Origin: a virus
Virus record (IMG/VR): IMGVR_UViG_3300027824_000005
Location: 1-42,863 of that record
Direction: 5' to 3' (one strand)
DNA: 42,863 nucleotides
The notes beneath the pieces are model-generated. The model did not search any database. It was not told where the DNA came from and worked only from the letters and a program-made list of their open reading frames with translations. The position numbers and the translations under genes were made by a program. Below, piece after piece: positions 1-6,924 of the stretch. Every line of letters begins with the position of its first letter. Position 1 is the stretch's first letter.

Positions 1-21
1 AGTGTCAGGAAGAATGCGCAG

Positions 22-228
22 ATGATATTTGACATAGCAGACATGACGGGACACAACCCGGACAAGACTGGCAACCGTGGCATAAGGGCAGTTAGCGAGG
101 GTAAAGTGACCTGGGATGAGGACCAAAAGGCCATGTGCAGCGCCCATAGAGCGATGCTGTGTGTTAGTGAGGACCGAAAACTGTGGCGCTGTATAGCCTG
201 CGGAAACGGATGCTACCGTGAATTTTAG
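22..228 (+). CDS. small putative zinc-binding protein (68 aa)
   Basis: No known function recognised. Seen: four possible zinc ligands in the second half (C39, H42, C57, C60, with another Cys at 64) in a C-x2-H / C-x2-C arrangement, and a short aromatic stretch (KLWRC) just before the last pair. The ATG overlaps the TGA of an upstream reading frame (stop at 23-25) by four bases, the coupling used throughout this operon, so a further gene lies off the left edge. It is followed by a GTG start inside its own 3' end. It may be a distant member of the CxxC-tail group that follows, but it lacks the hydrophobic C-terminal helix. Confidence 0.6.
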   Translation: MIFDIADMTGHNPDKTGNRGIRAVSEGKVTWDEDQKAMCSAHRAMLCVSEDRKLWRCIACGNGCYREF

Positions 229-457
229 CAGATTCGACCATAGCGGCATCACAGGGACAGTCTACATCGAGGGCGAATGGGCTGCCTTTGAGTATGACAG
301 CGACCACGCAGTAGAGCTGTGGCACTGGGAAGGCTGCCTAGATTCTGGACTGACTGAGCACCCGACGGACAATCCGGTCACGGCTAAGAAGTGCCGACGG
401 TGCAAGAAGCCGATACCTGATAAGGTGCAGCAGATGACAGGACTGGCAAGGCTATGA
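218..457 (+). CDS. CxxC-tail family protein (79 aa)
   Basis: Hypothetical protein starting at a GTG that overlaps the previous stop. The middle carries an aromatic WHW motif followed by Cys. The last 21 residues (59-79) form a C-x2-C knuckle, then IPD, then a short amphipathic segment with Met. The same layout ends the next gene and at least five other proteins in the window, although the rest of each protein differs, so this looks like a diverged paralogue group. Zinc binding is inferred from Cys spacing only. Role unknown. Confidence 0.6.
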   Translation: MNFSRFDHSGITGTVYIEGEWAAFEYDSDHAVELWHWEGCLDSGLTEHPTDNPVTAKKCRRCKKPIPDKVQQMTGLARL

Positions 458-708
458 ACATATCAGCCTGGATCTACAAGAAACGCTTGGCAGGATGGCG
501 CGTGGGTACGACCTGGGCCGTCAATCAGGAGATTTCCCCTGCGCCTAGGCTGGAGATCTGGCATCGGCATCGTGGTACAGGCTGGGAGGCAGCCAACAAT
601 AGTCGCTGGAAGGATGGGGACTGGTCCTGTGCGCGGTGCCACAAAGACGCACCGGATAGGATGCAGCAGGTTATTGAGTTTCTAATGCTGGGGCACTCAA
701 AGAAATGA
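454..708 (+). CDS. CxxC-tail family protein (84 aa)
   Basis: Hypothetical protein. The ATG overlaps the previous stop (ATGA). It has an IWHRHRG segment in the middle, matching the WH motif of the preceding protein, and a tail from residue 59: C-x2-C, APD, then [10 protein letters not shown]. Its tail is closest to that of the upstream neighbour (PDKVQQM versus PDRMQQV), which suggests tandem duplication followed by divergence. Function unknown. Confidence 0.6.
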   Translation: MNISAWIYKKRLAGWRVGTTWAVNQEISPAPRLEIWHRHRGTGWEAANNSRWKDGDWSCARCHKDAPDRMQQVIEFLMLGHSKK

Positions 709-1043
709 GCAAGAAAAAACTGCTATTCAGCGTGACCAAAAAGGATCTACGGATCGACACGTTCCGGTGCGGCGGTCCGGGCGGGCAGAACCAGAACAAG
801 CGGGATACCGGGGTGAGGATTACCCATGAGCCGTCGGGGGCCGTGGGCGAATCGCGGGAGGAGCGTACGCAGGAGCGTAACAAAGCCCTGGCGTTCCGCA
901 AGCTAGTCCACTCGCGCAAGTTTCAAACGTGGCTGCGAGTCAATGCAGCCGCGGTGATGCAAGGATACGCGGACCTTGAGGCTATGGTGGATCGTGCGAT
1001 GGACCCGAAGAACCTCAAGGTAGAGTATGGCGATAAACACTAG
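705..1043 (+). CDS. release-factor-like GGQ-domain protein (peptidyl-tRNA hydrolase type)
   Basis: The protein carries the class I peptide-chain release factor catalytic domain: [20 protein letters not shown] spans residues 21-40, with GGQ at 26-28. The rest of the RF-1 signature (PSGAVGE, then [13 protein letters not shown]) follows. In known relatives (RF1/RF2, ArfB, RfH) the GGQ loop enters the ribosomal peptidyl-transferase centre and hydrolyses peptidyl-tRNA. At 112 residues it lacks the stop-codon-recognition domains of RF1/RF2 and resembles stand-alone ArfB-like proteins in size; the C-terminal tail is only moderately basic. Inferred role: rescue of stalled ribosomes or peptide release during infection. 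The ATG overlaps the upstream stop, and the 3' end overlaps the next gene by 17 bases. Confidence 0.88.
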   Translation: MSKKKLLFSVTKKDLRIDTFRCGGPGGQNQNKRDTGVRITHEPSGAVGESREERTQERNKALAFRKLVHSRKFQTWLRVNAAAVMQGYADLEAMVDRAMDPKNLKVEYGDKH

Positions 1044-1356
1044 CACGCTGGGCGACCTACTGAAGCACCGATACAGTGCAGACTTCATACGCGAGATGCA
1101 GGGGACTTTCTGTCAGTACGCAGACCTGGGAGACTGGGTGGTGCAAGTCTACGTGCCTGAGATGAGAACAGGGTCAATCTTGCACAGATGCCGAGGCGAA
1201 GAGTACGAGCATGTGAAAAACCCCGTCGGACGGATACCGAAAACGGGGGTTGAACGGTGCGAAAGCTGTGGTATCTTGTGCCCCGATGGCGCGAAACTAA
1301 TGGCGATGCTTCTGGTGGCACCGCTTGGAGGCTTCGATGGCAGCCCGAAGGAATAG
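1027..1356 (+). CDS. CxxC-tail family protein (109 aa)
   Basis: Hypothetical protein starting within the last codons of the GGQ gene. Residues 78-109 form the tail: C-x2-C, CPDG, then a hydrophobic [11 protein letters not shown] segment and a short polar end. The PDG-x3-MAML core is almost the same as in the two CxxC-tail proteins that follow (1370-1999 and 1996-2493). An ILHRC motif before a charged linker recalls the WH segment of the other members. No enzymatic motif seen. Confidence 0.65.
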   Translation: MAINTSTLGDLLKHRYSADFIREMQGTFCQYADLGDWVVQVYVPEMRTGSILHRCRGEEYEHVKNPVGRIPKTGVERCESCGILCPDGAKLMAMLLVAPLGGFDGSPKE

Positions 1357-1369
1357 TAAGGGATGGGCG

Positions 1370-1999
1370 ATGGAGAAGTTCCTCGCCGAGCTTGAGAAGA
1401 TTGGCGCAAACTCGGTACTCAAGCAGCTATGGTCAAACTGTGGCATGAGAGAAGAGATTGGGCACAGTGGACGGCGCGTCAAGCGGCATGAGGTCGATGG
1501 CAAGCTGATAGGGTTCCGCGTCGAGACGAAACCAAGCTACAAGAAGAAGTACTCACGCTGCGCCTACGTGACAGTGCCAGAGGGCGATGTTGAGCCTGAC
1601 GATCATACGACAGCAACGCGACGGGACCATATTCGCACGGGCTCTGCCACATACATTGGCAATTACGAGGAGTGGCTTATCTTCAATCCGAATAAGCATT
1701 TCTATCGGCACGGTGCGTCTGTCAAGCACAAATGCTTTGAGCAGAGGCACATCATGAGAGGCGCGCAGTACCACGATACAATCCACATGTGCCGACTATG
1801 CTGGCGTCGGTGCGACCCTGTGATACCCAAGCAGACGGAGAAGACTCTAGCCTTAGGGCATCACCAGTACTGCCACTTCGAGCTAGAGCGCATGCAGATC
1901 CCGGAGATCGAGTGGTATATCCAGCACTGTGAGCACTGCGGCACAGCAGTAGAGGGTGGCCTACAAATGATGGCCATGCTGCACTTCGCAGAGCTATGA
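1370..1999 (+). CDS. CxxC-tail family protein, long member (209 aa)
   Basis: Hypothetical, rich in His, Cys and aromatic residues. Several potential metal ligands lie in the middle (HKC, then CRLCWRRC around residues 138-148). The last 23 residues (187-209) form the family tail: C-x2-CG, then GGLQMMAML. ATG 1370 is chosen because AAGGG lies 7 bases upstream; in-frame starts at 1325 (TTG) and 1337 (ATG) overlap the previous gene and lack a comparable ribosome site. Two Cys clusters plus the tail suggest a small zinc-dependent fold, but no family could be named. Confidence 0.65.
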   Translation: MEKFLAELEKIGANSVLKQLWSNCGMREEIGHSGRRVKRHEVDGKLIGFRVETKPSYKKKYSRCAYVTVPEGDVEPDDHTTATRRDHIRTGSATYIGNYEEWLIFNPNKHFYRHGASVKHKCFEQRHIMRGAQYHDTIHMCRLCWRRCDPVIPKQTEKTLALGHHQYCHFELERMQIPEIEWYIQHCEHCGTAVEGGLQMMAMLHFAEL

Positions 2000-2493
2000 C
2001 GAAGAGAGAAGCGCAGAAGGCGCGAGACTTCGCAATCATGTATGGAGGCAATCCAAGGCACTTGAAAGTGCCCCACGTTGTCTTGGCAGACTACGCTAAG
2101 GCCGAAGCTAGGATAATGTGGCACATAGTTCACGGTACCAAAACAGGGAGATTGAGTATGAACGGCGGCGCTATGATGGCATCCCACAAGGTCAAGATCG
2201 GCCTGTGGGAGTATCAGGTGATCTACCCGCCCGAGGTGGTCAACGTGTGGCACTACCACGTCAAGGATAAAAGCATTCCCGCGGTGATCCAGCAAAATGC
2301 CCGATCCTTGCCGAGAGCCCTGAGGCGTGCTAACGTCGGTGCAGCAGTAAGGGAGCTTGAGGCTAGCTCACCGACTGGTCATTCCATTGCCCCCAACCCG
2401 TGGCGATGCCCCAAGTGTGGGGCCAAGCCGCCCGACGGAGGTTTGATGATGGCGATGCTGGATGCAGCACCGTTGTCTGGTCCGAGTCCATAA
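1996..2493 (+). CDS. CxxC-tail family protein (165 aa)
   Basis: Hypothetical. The ATG overlaps the previous stop. A VWHYH segment sits in the middle, and residues 138-165 hold the tail: C-x2-CG, PPDG, LMMAML. The MMAML block is identical to the one in the gene immediately upstream, the clearest evidence of relatedness within the group. A linker rich in Pro, Ser and Asn precedes the Cys pair, suggesting that the tail is a separately folding appendage. Function unknown. Confidence 0.65.
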   Translation: MTKREAQKARDFAIMYGGNPRHLKVPHVVLADYAKAEARIMWHIVHGTKTGRLSMNGGAMMASHKVKIGLWEYQVIYPPEVVNVWHYHVKDKSIPAVIQQNARSLPRALRRANVGAAVRELEASSPTGHSIAPNPWRCPKCGAKPPDGGLMMAMLDAAPLSGPSP

Positions 2494-2513
2494 ACAACAA
2501 CAAAGGAGCTACT

Positions 2514-2987
2514 GTGAAGGTTTCTCGTTCTCTGTATCACATTCTGACTCTGTTCTGGCTTGTGGCGATCGTGCTGACTGTGGACCTTCCTGGCAACACG
2601 GTGAATACCGGGACGCTCTCGCAGGTCTACAATCTCAAGTTCATGTTCGATGCTTTGCTTGGTCTCTGGGTGGGTTATCTCCTGTACGCCGAGTGGGGTA
2701 CGACAACCTACCGCACGTCGCGTCCCGTAGCGAAGGGTGACGAAAGTATCGCCAACTTCGACGTGTTCGGGGCGAAGGAGCACATTAGCTGCGCGCTGCT
2801 GGTTCTCTACGGCCTTGGCAACGGCTACCTCCACTTCGTGGAGAACAGCGGTTCGACGGGCATCGAGAGCCTTTTCAGCCTGTTCTTCCAGCTCTTCGAC
2901 GTGGTGATCGTGGTCCTGTCCGCCGTTCAGTTCAGCCACCTGAAGGCGGGCCTGATCCAGCAGATCAAGCAGAACGTCACGGCCTAG
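2514..2987 (+). CDS. multi-pass membrane protein (157 aa)
   Basis: Start GTG 2514 is chosen because AAAGGAG precedes it at proper spacing and the N-terminus then begins just before the first hydrophobic helix; the longer frame from 2400 runs into the upstream gene. Four hydrophobic segments are visible at about residues 7-23, 45-61, 92-109 and 120-139, with short charged loops and a soluble C-terminus, indicating an inner-membrane protein. Together with the small membrane protein that follows it could be a holin-type pair, but nothing diagnostic is present and no endolysin was recognised nearby. Confidence 0.75.
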   Translation: MKVSRSLYHILTLFWLVAIVLTVDLPGNTVNTGTLSQVYNLKFMFDALLGLWVGYLLYAEWGTTTYRTSRPVAKGDESIANFDVFGAKEHISCALLVLYGLGNGYLHFVENSGSTGIESLFSLFFQLFDVVIVVLSAVQFSHLKAGLIQQIKQNVTA

Positions 2988-2991
2988 TGGC

Positions 2992-3171
2992 ATGTGGCGT
3001 AAGTTCCTGGTTCGACGGCACATATCGGCCATGCTAATGGTCGGTATCTGGGGCGTGGCAGCCACGATGATGCACCCTACTGGCGCTAGCTTGCTGGCCC
3101 TTGGGTTTATCACCGTGGGGCTGTTCACGCTTAGAGCCGTGGCACACGTAGAGGGCTCAACCCCCAAGTGA
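2992..3171 (+). CDS. small membrane protein (59 aa)
   Basis: A short gene beginning four bases after the preceding membrane-protein stop. The N-terminus is positively charged (WRKFLVRRH), followed by two hydrophobic stretches at about residues 12-26 and 31-47 separated by HPTG, so it is probably a two-helix hairpin in the inner membrane with both ends in the cytoplasm. No dedicated ribosome site is evident; translational coupling is likely. Holin or superinfection functions are possible but unsupported by motif. Confidence 0.6.
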   Translation: MWRKFLVRRHISAMLMVGIWGVAATMMHPTGASLLALGFITVGLFTLRAVAHVEGSTPK

Positions 3172-3179
3172 CAACATGT

Positions 3180-3205
3180 CTACCCCCAGGGGAACCTGGG
3201 GGTAG
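3180..3205 (+). other. perfect 10-bp inverted repeat (terminator-like or 5'-leader hairpin)
   Basis: CTACCCCCAG (3180-3189) and CTGGGGGTAG (3196-3205) are exact reverse complements around a 6-base loop. The stem follows the end of the membrane-protein pair and lies 23 bases before the next start codon. No U-tract follows, so an intrinsic terminator is not proven; it could instead stabilise the 3' end of the upstream mRNA or shape the leader of the downstream gene. Confidence 0.6.
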
Positions 3206-3228
3206 CAATGTTAGCACATGGAGACAAC

Positions 3229-3495
3229 ATGGGTAATAAAGTCACACCGATCAAGGGCATCTACCAAGATGCGGCTGTGGTGATCGCCAACCTAGCAGAC
3301 GAGAGAGACAACATTGCCTACATGATCGTCGTCTGGGTGGACAACGCTGGAGGGTATCACCTGGATCGCACCCCTTTGACCTGGGGCAACTGTGCGGCCC
3401 TAGAAGCCTTCGTACGGCAGGAGACATTCGACCTGTACGGGGATTGGCCCGATGCGGACGATGAAACCCCCCCGGGGGAAGGAGAACCAGCATGA
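3229..3495 (+). CDS. hypothetical protein (88 aa)
   Basis: No family recognised. ATG 3229 is preferred over in-frame ATG 3208 because GGAG lies five bases upstream of it and the earlier ATG is only two bases after the hairpin. The protein is soluble and acidic at its C-terminus, with a hydrophobic beta-like core (AYMIVVWVDNAGG). The stop overlaps the next ATG. Confidence 0.6.
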   Translation: MGNKVTPIKGIYQDAAVVIANLADERDNIAYMIVVWVDNAGGYHLDRTPLTWGNCAALEAFVRQETFDLYGDWPDADDETPPGEGEPA

Positions 3496-3833
3496 AGCGA
3501 GTAGGCTGCAAGGAGAAGGTGTGTTGGTGCCACGACCAGACCATGAAGCAGGTACCCGAGTTCTGCTCCCACTGTGGCTGCACTGTGGTGAAGCCTGAGA
3601 GTCCCCTGGGGGACGCTACGATGGAGCAGGGACGCTTTTGGAGCCATGGCAGGCTGGTCTACAAGCACGGCGAGATGGTTACCGGCTTTGAGACTGAAAG
3701 CGCAGCGTCCGAAGCAGCGCAGCAGCTTAACAAGCTGGACGAGATTGCCGAGGCCGCATACACTGACAGGGTGCTGTGGGACATTCTGCGGTACCACTTC
3801 AAGCGGGAAGAGGCCAACAGGAAGAGTAAATGA
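3492..3833 (+). CDS. hypothetical protein with N-terminal Cys cluster (113 aa)
   Basis: The first 35 residues contain six Cys and one His (CKEKVCWCH, then CSHCGC), likely binding zinc. The remainder is a helical, charged domain rich in Ala and Glu. The Cys cluster is at the N-terminus, unlike the C-terminal tails of the 5' operon. The TGA is followed at once by the first strong promoter of the window (3835-3863), so this is probably the last gene of the left-hand transcription unit. Function unknown. Confidence 0.6.
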   Translation: MKRVGCKEKVCWCHDQTMKQVPEFCSHCGCTVVKPESPLGDATMEQGRFWSHGRLVYKHGEMVTGFETESAASEAAQQLNKLDEIAEAAYTDRVLWDILRYHFKREEANRKSK

Positions 3834-3834
3834 C

Positions 3835-3863
3835 TTGCGGACTCCTGCAAAAAAGGCTATAAT
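3835..3863 (+). promoter_or_regulatory. sigma-70-type promoter P1 (AAAAGGCTATAAT family)
   Basis: -35 TTGCGG at 3835-3840, 17-base spacer, -10 TATAAT at 3858-3863, preceded by the block AAAAGGC shared with three other promoters here. Expected transcription start is about 3870. The Shine-Dalgarno GGAGG (3870-3874) would be at the very 5' end of the mRNA, and the leader before ATG 3883 only about 13 nt. It should drive the small acidic gene and the phage sigma factor. Confidence 0.85.
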
Positions 3864-3882
3864 ATGGTAGGAGGTCCACGTC

Positions 3883-4113
3883 ATGGACGAGTTCGAGGTC
3901 AGCCTCACCCAAGAAGAGATCAACGCGATCATCGGTATGATGGACGTTGTGGGTGAGGAAGAGGAAGCGCTCCTGGAGCGCGTAGCTAATGAGATCGGGG
4001 TGGGACCGAGCGAGTCGGCCGAGGTAATCAATGCCCTGCACGAAAAACTGTACGAGTTCTACGTGCACCCGGACGCACTCCGGGCGGAAGCTGAAGACCG
4101 CTACGAAGGTTAG
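3883..4113 (+). CDS. small acidic protein (76 aa)
   Basis: First gene after promoter P1, with GGAGG eight bases before the ATG. Strongly acidic and probably all-helical (MDVVGEEEEALLERV near residue 20). No family recognised. Its position directly after a consensus promoter and before the sigma factor suggests an early-expressed regulator or host-takeover protein; the acidity would fit a protein that binds a basic partner, but that is speculation. Confidence 0.65.
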   Translation: MDEFEVSLTQEEINAIIGMMDVVGEEEEALLERVANEIGVGPSESAEVINALHEKLYEFYVHPDALRAEAEDRYEG

Positions 4114-4222
4114 GCTCTCACCCGAGCGCATTGAGTCAATAGGGCGCGGCGGTAGGCACCGCAGCGCTAAGGCGTACTCACGGAAGCCGAAACACAGGGG
4201 GCGGGATGAAAACTCTAGGTAG
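4031..4222 (+). CDS. possible small basic protein (63 aa), doubtful
   Basis: An open frame whose second half, after the preceding stop, encodes a Lys/Arg-rich peptide (RSAKAYSRKPKHRGRDENSR) ending just inside the sigma-factor gene. The only start in frame is ATG 4031, which would overlap the acidic gene by 83 bases, and no ribosome site precedes it. It would fill the 92-base gap before the sigma gene. It may be real with an unrecognised start, or a chance frame. Confidence 0.25.
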   Translation: MPCTKNCTSSTCTRTHSGRKLKTATKVRLSPERIESIGRGGRHRSAKAYSRKPKHRGRDENSR

Positions 4223-5603
4223 GCAATTCAACACCAAGCCTGCACACCTTCCCAGCCAAATCAGCATTGTTCAAACCTACTACGATGACGTGGCCAAGCA
4301 CCAGCTTGACCTGACTCCGAAGGAAGAGACTAACCTGTACCGAGCCCTAGCCAAGAACCGCAACGACGTGCGGCTGGCCATCATAGGCTGCCCTGGCATC
4401 GACCACGCCTTTCACACTATCTGGATGACGCACAAGGCTCGCCAGAAGTCCACGGCTAAGCTGGGCGAAGACTTCAACTCCGGCAGCATGGGACGCAACG
4501 CGGAGATCGCTACCCGTATTGACGTGGCCATGCACAAGCTCGTCGGAGGGCACAAAGGCGACGGCGCGAAGCTGGTTAAGGACGCCGGGTTCAGCATGAA
4601 CGTCTACATCGAGGCATTCAACACCTGGCTAGCGATCACCAGCCTAGGCGCGGATATAGGCAAACCGCATCCGACGCGCGATAAGAAGCGCAAGGAAATC
4701 ACCCGGCTGATTGAGGCTGGACGCGCTATCGAGGACAAGCTAATCTGCTCCTGCCTCAAGATGGCCCACGAAGTAGCCAACCGCTATAGCGGGGTGTTCG
4801 GCGTGGACAAGGCCGATATGATCCAAGAGTCCAACCGCGCCCTAGTAGTGGCAGCCCGTCTCTACGACCCGAGCCGGCGTGTCAACGGCAAGCGGGTTAA
4901 GTTCGACACCTATGCTCACTGGTGCTGCGAGCTAATCGTCAAGCAATGGATCATGGAAAAGAGCCGTACTGTGCGGATTCCCAAGGGGAAGCTGCGCAAG
5001 ATCCTGGTGGTACTCAAAGCCACGAACCTGATGGAAGGCAACAAGTACGACACCGAGGCCCTGACGCTAATTTGCAACCGCATCCTGGCCAAGCGCCGGG
5101 GTCGCGTAGAAGGAAAACTACAGACCATAACGGAAGCCGAGGTGGCGGACTTGCAAAAACTGCTGTACGGTAATACAATCCCGTTGGACGTGCTGGTCGA
5201 GAGCGACGGCGCTGATGGGGAGAGAACCTTGGCTGACGTGTACCCCGACGAAGGCATGAGCGTGGAAGATGAGGTCGCCCACAAGATGGGAGCCGAGACG
5301 CTGAAGGCTGCCGTTGAGAAGTACCTGACCCCGCTACAGGCAGCCGTGGTCGCCCGCCGCTACCTATGGCACCTGTACGATCCGAACCAGCGGCAACAGA
5401 TTCGGTCCTACGACATCGTACGGTCGGAGATCGAGACGATGGGCATACTTCCCCCTAAGAAAGACGGCGGCGCTGGCCGCTCGCGGGAGTGGATGCGAAT
5501 GACCGAGCAAGAGGCCCTAGAGGTACTGGCGGAAAAGTGCCCTAACCTTCGAGAGCTGCTGACACATGACGTGTTCGCGGAGGCATCGCATGTCCCTAAC
5601 TAA
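4206..5603 (+). CDS. phage RNA polymerase sigma factor (sigma-70 family)
   Basis: A 465-residue relative of primary-type sigma factors. A region 1.2-like helix lies near residues 18-48 (YYDDVAKHQLDLTPKEE). Region 2 spans about 175-262: helix pair with DMIQESNRALVVAARLYDP, FDTYAHWC, and the closing RTVRIPKG of region 2.4/3.0. Region 3-like helices follow, then region 4 near 370-445 (LTPLQAAVVARRYLWH and a C-terminal helix-turn-helix). Known role of the family: directing host core RNA polymerase to promoters. Insertions near residues 70-165 and 275-330 make it longer than minimal phage sigmas. ATG 4206 is preceded by GGGCGGG. It lies in the unit driven by P1, so it is probably made early and used for a later gene class; which promoters it reads is not visible. 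Confidence 0.85.
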   Translation: MKTLGRQFNTKPAHLPSQISIVQTYYDDVAKHQLDLTPKEETNLYRALAKNRNDVRLAIIGCPGIDHAFHTIWMTHKARQKSTAKLGEDFNSGSMGRNAEIATRIDVAMHKLVGGHKGDGAKLVKDAGFSMNVYIEAFNTWLAITSLGADIGKPHPTRDKKRKEITRLIEAGRAIEDKLICSCLKMAHEVANRYSGVFGVDKADMIQESNRALVVAARLYDPSRRVNGKRVKFDTYAHWCCELIVKQWIMEKSRTVRIPKGKLRKILVVLKATNLMEGNKYDTEALTLICNRILAKRRGRVEGKLQTITEAEVADLQKLLYGNTIPLDVLVESDGADGERTLADVYPDEGMSVEDEVAHKMGAETLKAAVEKYLTPLQAAVVARRYLWHLYDPNQRQQIRSYDIVRSEIETMGILPPKKDGGAGRSREWMRMTEQEALEVLAEKCPNLRELLTHDVFAEASHVPN

Positions 5604-5883
5604 TTTCCTGCTCCTGGTTACTGCCCTTGGAGTCTGGGGTATCTCTGGGCCGCCTCTGTGGATGCTGTTCCGCATGTGGCTGATTCAGATGGCACACCCA
5701 CCCCACGACGAGCACGAGCACGAAAGGCATGCCCGACCGACTGAGCCGAACGAGAAGTTCTACCGCCTGGATATGACCCCGGACGTGTTCGCCAAGCACC
5801 TGCCCTACTTCCAGAAGTCTGGGCTGGTAAAGGGCGGGGACAAGAAGGCGGATACCAACGGTCATGGAGGCACGTACCTGTAA
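5590..5883 (+). CDS. small membrane-anchored protein (97 aa)
   Basis: Start ATG 5590 has GGAGG six bases upstream. One or two hydrophobic stretches occur at the N-terminus (about residues 2-17 and 20-33), then a His/Glu-rich linker (HPPHDEHEHERH) and a soluble C-terminal domain. The topology suggests a membrane anchor with a cytoplasmic or periplasmic tail. It overlaps the sigma-factor stop and shares one base with the next ATG. The His/Glu cluster could bind metal. No family recognised. Confidence 0.6.
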   Translation: MSLTNFLLLVTALGVWGISGPPLWMLFRMWLIQMAHPPHDEHEHERHARPTEPNEKFYRLDMTPDVFAKHLPYFQKSGLVKGGDKKADTNGHGGTYL

Positions 5884-6080
5884 TGCCCTGCCACGACTAC
5901 TACCCTGAGGAAGAGCGGGACGGCGTTGAGAAGAAGGCCCTGTGGGTCAAGATCGACGTGCTGACCGCGCTACTCTGCGAGAGCTATCAGGCTTGGAGAG
6001 GAGCCCCGATCAGTGACGACCTGTGGGAATGGTGGATGAAACACGCCGAAGAGGACGAAAAGAGGAAGCCCAATGAGTAG
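5883..6080 (+). CDS. small phage protein (65 aa, MPCHDY type)
   Basis: Short soluble protein starting MPCHDYYPEE, an opening that resembles a class of small phage proteins of unknown function beginning MPC-x-D. It is rich in Trp and charged residues; no catalytic motif. The ATG overlaps the previous stop and the 3' end overlaps the next gene by eight bases. Confidence 0.6.
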   Translation: MPCHDYYPEEERDGVEKKALWVKIDVLTALLCESYQAWRGAPISDDLWEWWMKHAEEDEKRKPNE

Positions 6081-6375
6081 CCGCACGTTCACTCTGGAAG
6101 CAACCATCGCTGGACATACGTTCGTGATCCTTGGCAAGGTGCTCAATGCAGCGGGCGGGGTTGACTCTTACTTCAAAGAGTACAAGATGCAAGACGAATC
6201 CCAAGAGGTATTCGTAGAGCGTGCCCGGAAGCGCGCTATCTCCGAGATTGCCCGGCTGGGCCAGCGCGAGGAAGACCTAGCTGCGCTCACCAACAGACTC
6301 ACCAGCCTACAGGAGGCAACAGCAGCGGCATGCCCTACGTCCAACAGTGCGTCCGAGAACAGTACGACGAGCTAA
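6073..6375 (+). CDS. hypothetical protein (100 aa)
   Basis: No family recognised. A short beta-rich N-terminus (FTLEATIAGHTFVI) is followed by a long helical region (residues 50-85, charged heptad-like) and a Ser/Thr/Ala-rich end. The last 46 bases overlap the next gene in another frame, so the low-complexity C-terminus may simply reflect that overlap. Confidence 0.55.
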   Translation: MSSRTFTLEATIAGHTFVILGKVLNAAGGVDSYFKEYKMQDESQEVFVERARKRAISEIARLGQREEDLAALTNRLTSLQEATAAACPTSNSASENSTTS

Positions 6376-6596
6376 TCGACAAGCTGACGCTCACCCTTAG
6401 CCACCTCAATTGGGAGCCCGGTGACGTTAACTACATCTTCACGCGAATCTTGCGCGCCTGGTTCAAGAGGCGACCCAAGTACGCGACAATTTGCTACATC
6501 ATGGGGACTTTGATCTGCGTAGCCTTCGAGTTCTACCGCCGAGTGGCGGCGGGGTACGAGGACACCAAGATCAAGGAAAACGGGGACGTGCAATGA
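6330..6596 (+). CDS. DUF6899-like phage protein (88 aa)
   Basis: Recognisable pattern of a widespread small phage family: MPYV at the start, DELIDKL, then PGDVNYIFTRIL, a central RPKYATI segment, and the ending FYRRVAAGYEDTKIKENGDV. The family is, to my recollection, DUF6899, with no established function. Its short length and conserved ends fit a complete protein. The start lies inside the previous gene, and the stop overlaps the next ATG. Confidence 0.75.
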   Translation: MPYVQQCVREQYDELIDKLTLTLSHLNWEPGDVNYIFTRILRAWFKRRPKYATICYIMGTLICVAFEFYRRVAAGYEDTKIKENGDVQ

Positions 6597-6892
6597 GCGA
6601 AGCAGAGCAGGTTGAGCAGCCCAAGAGGGCGTCCGACTACCTGCATGAGGAGTCGGATAACTACAAGCAGTTCTTGAGCACGCGGCTCAAGGCTGGTGAC
6701 GAAGGCGGGGCCGATGGGCTAGCAGTCGCGGCTGCGCTCCTGCGCGGCTTCGCTGTACTGGCCCGGTTCCAAGAGCGAGCACTGGAGCTAGCCGTAGCGG
6801 CAGCGTCCGCCCGGCAGCTTACCGCGGAGGATCTTGAGAAGATCCTCAAGGCGGCCGAGCAGGCTGAGTCCAAGGATCTTGCAGCGATCTGA
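6593..6892 (+). CDS. hypothetical helical protein (99 aa)
   Basis: Soluble, Ala- and Glu-rich, almost certainly helical (AAALLRGFAVLARFQERALE, then EDLEKILKAAEQAE). No catalytic motif. The ATG overlaps the previous stop. The last codons (Leu-Ala, CTT GCA G) double as the -35 element of promoter P2, so the promoter is embedded in the coding end. Confidence 0.6.
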   Translation: MSEAEQVEQPKRASDYLHEESDNYKQFLSTRLKAGDEGGADGLAVAAALLRGFAVLARFQERALELAVAAASARQLTAEDLEKILKAAEQAESKDLAAI

Positions 6893-6907
6893 GAAAAAGG
6901 CTATAAT
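6879..6907 (+). promoter_or_regulatory. sigma-70-type promoter P2 (AAAAGGCTATAAT family)
   Basis: -35 TTGCAG at 6879-6884 (inside the upstream gene), 17-base spacer, -10 TATAAT at 6902-6907 preceded by AAAAAGGC. The predicted start near 6914 lies within the GGGGGAGAG ribosome site (6912-6920), giving a leader of about 11 nt before ATG 6925. It likely drives the gene group containing the patatin-like lipase. Confidence 0.85.
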
Positions 6908-6924
6908 CATAGGGGGAGAGCGTG

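Noticed and set aside
2400-2513. Longer N-terminus for the four-helix membrane protein
   Set aside because: It overlaps the tail of the upstream gene and lacks a ribosome site, whereas GTG 2514 has AAAGGAG.
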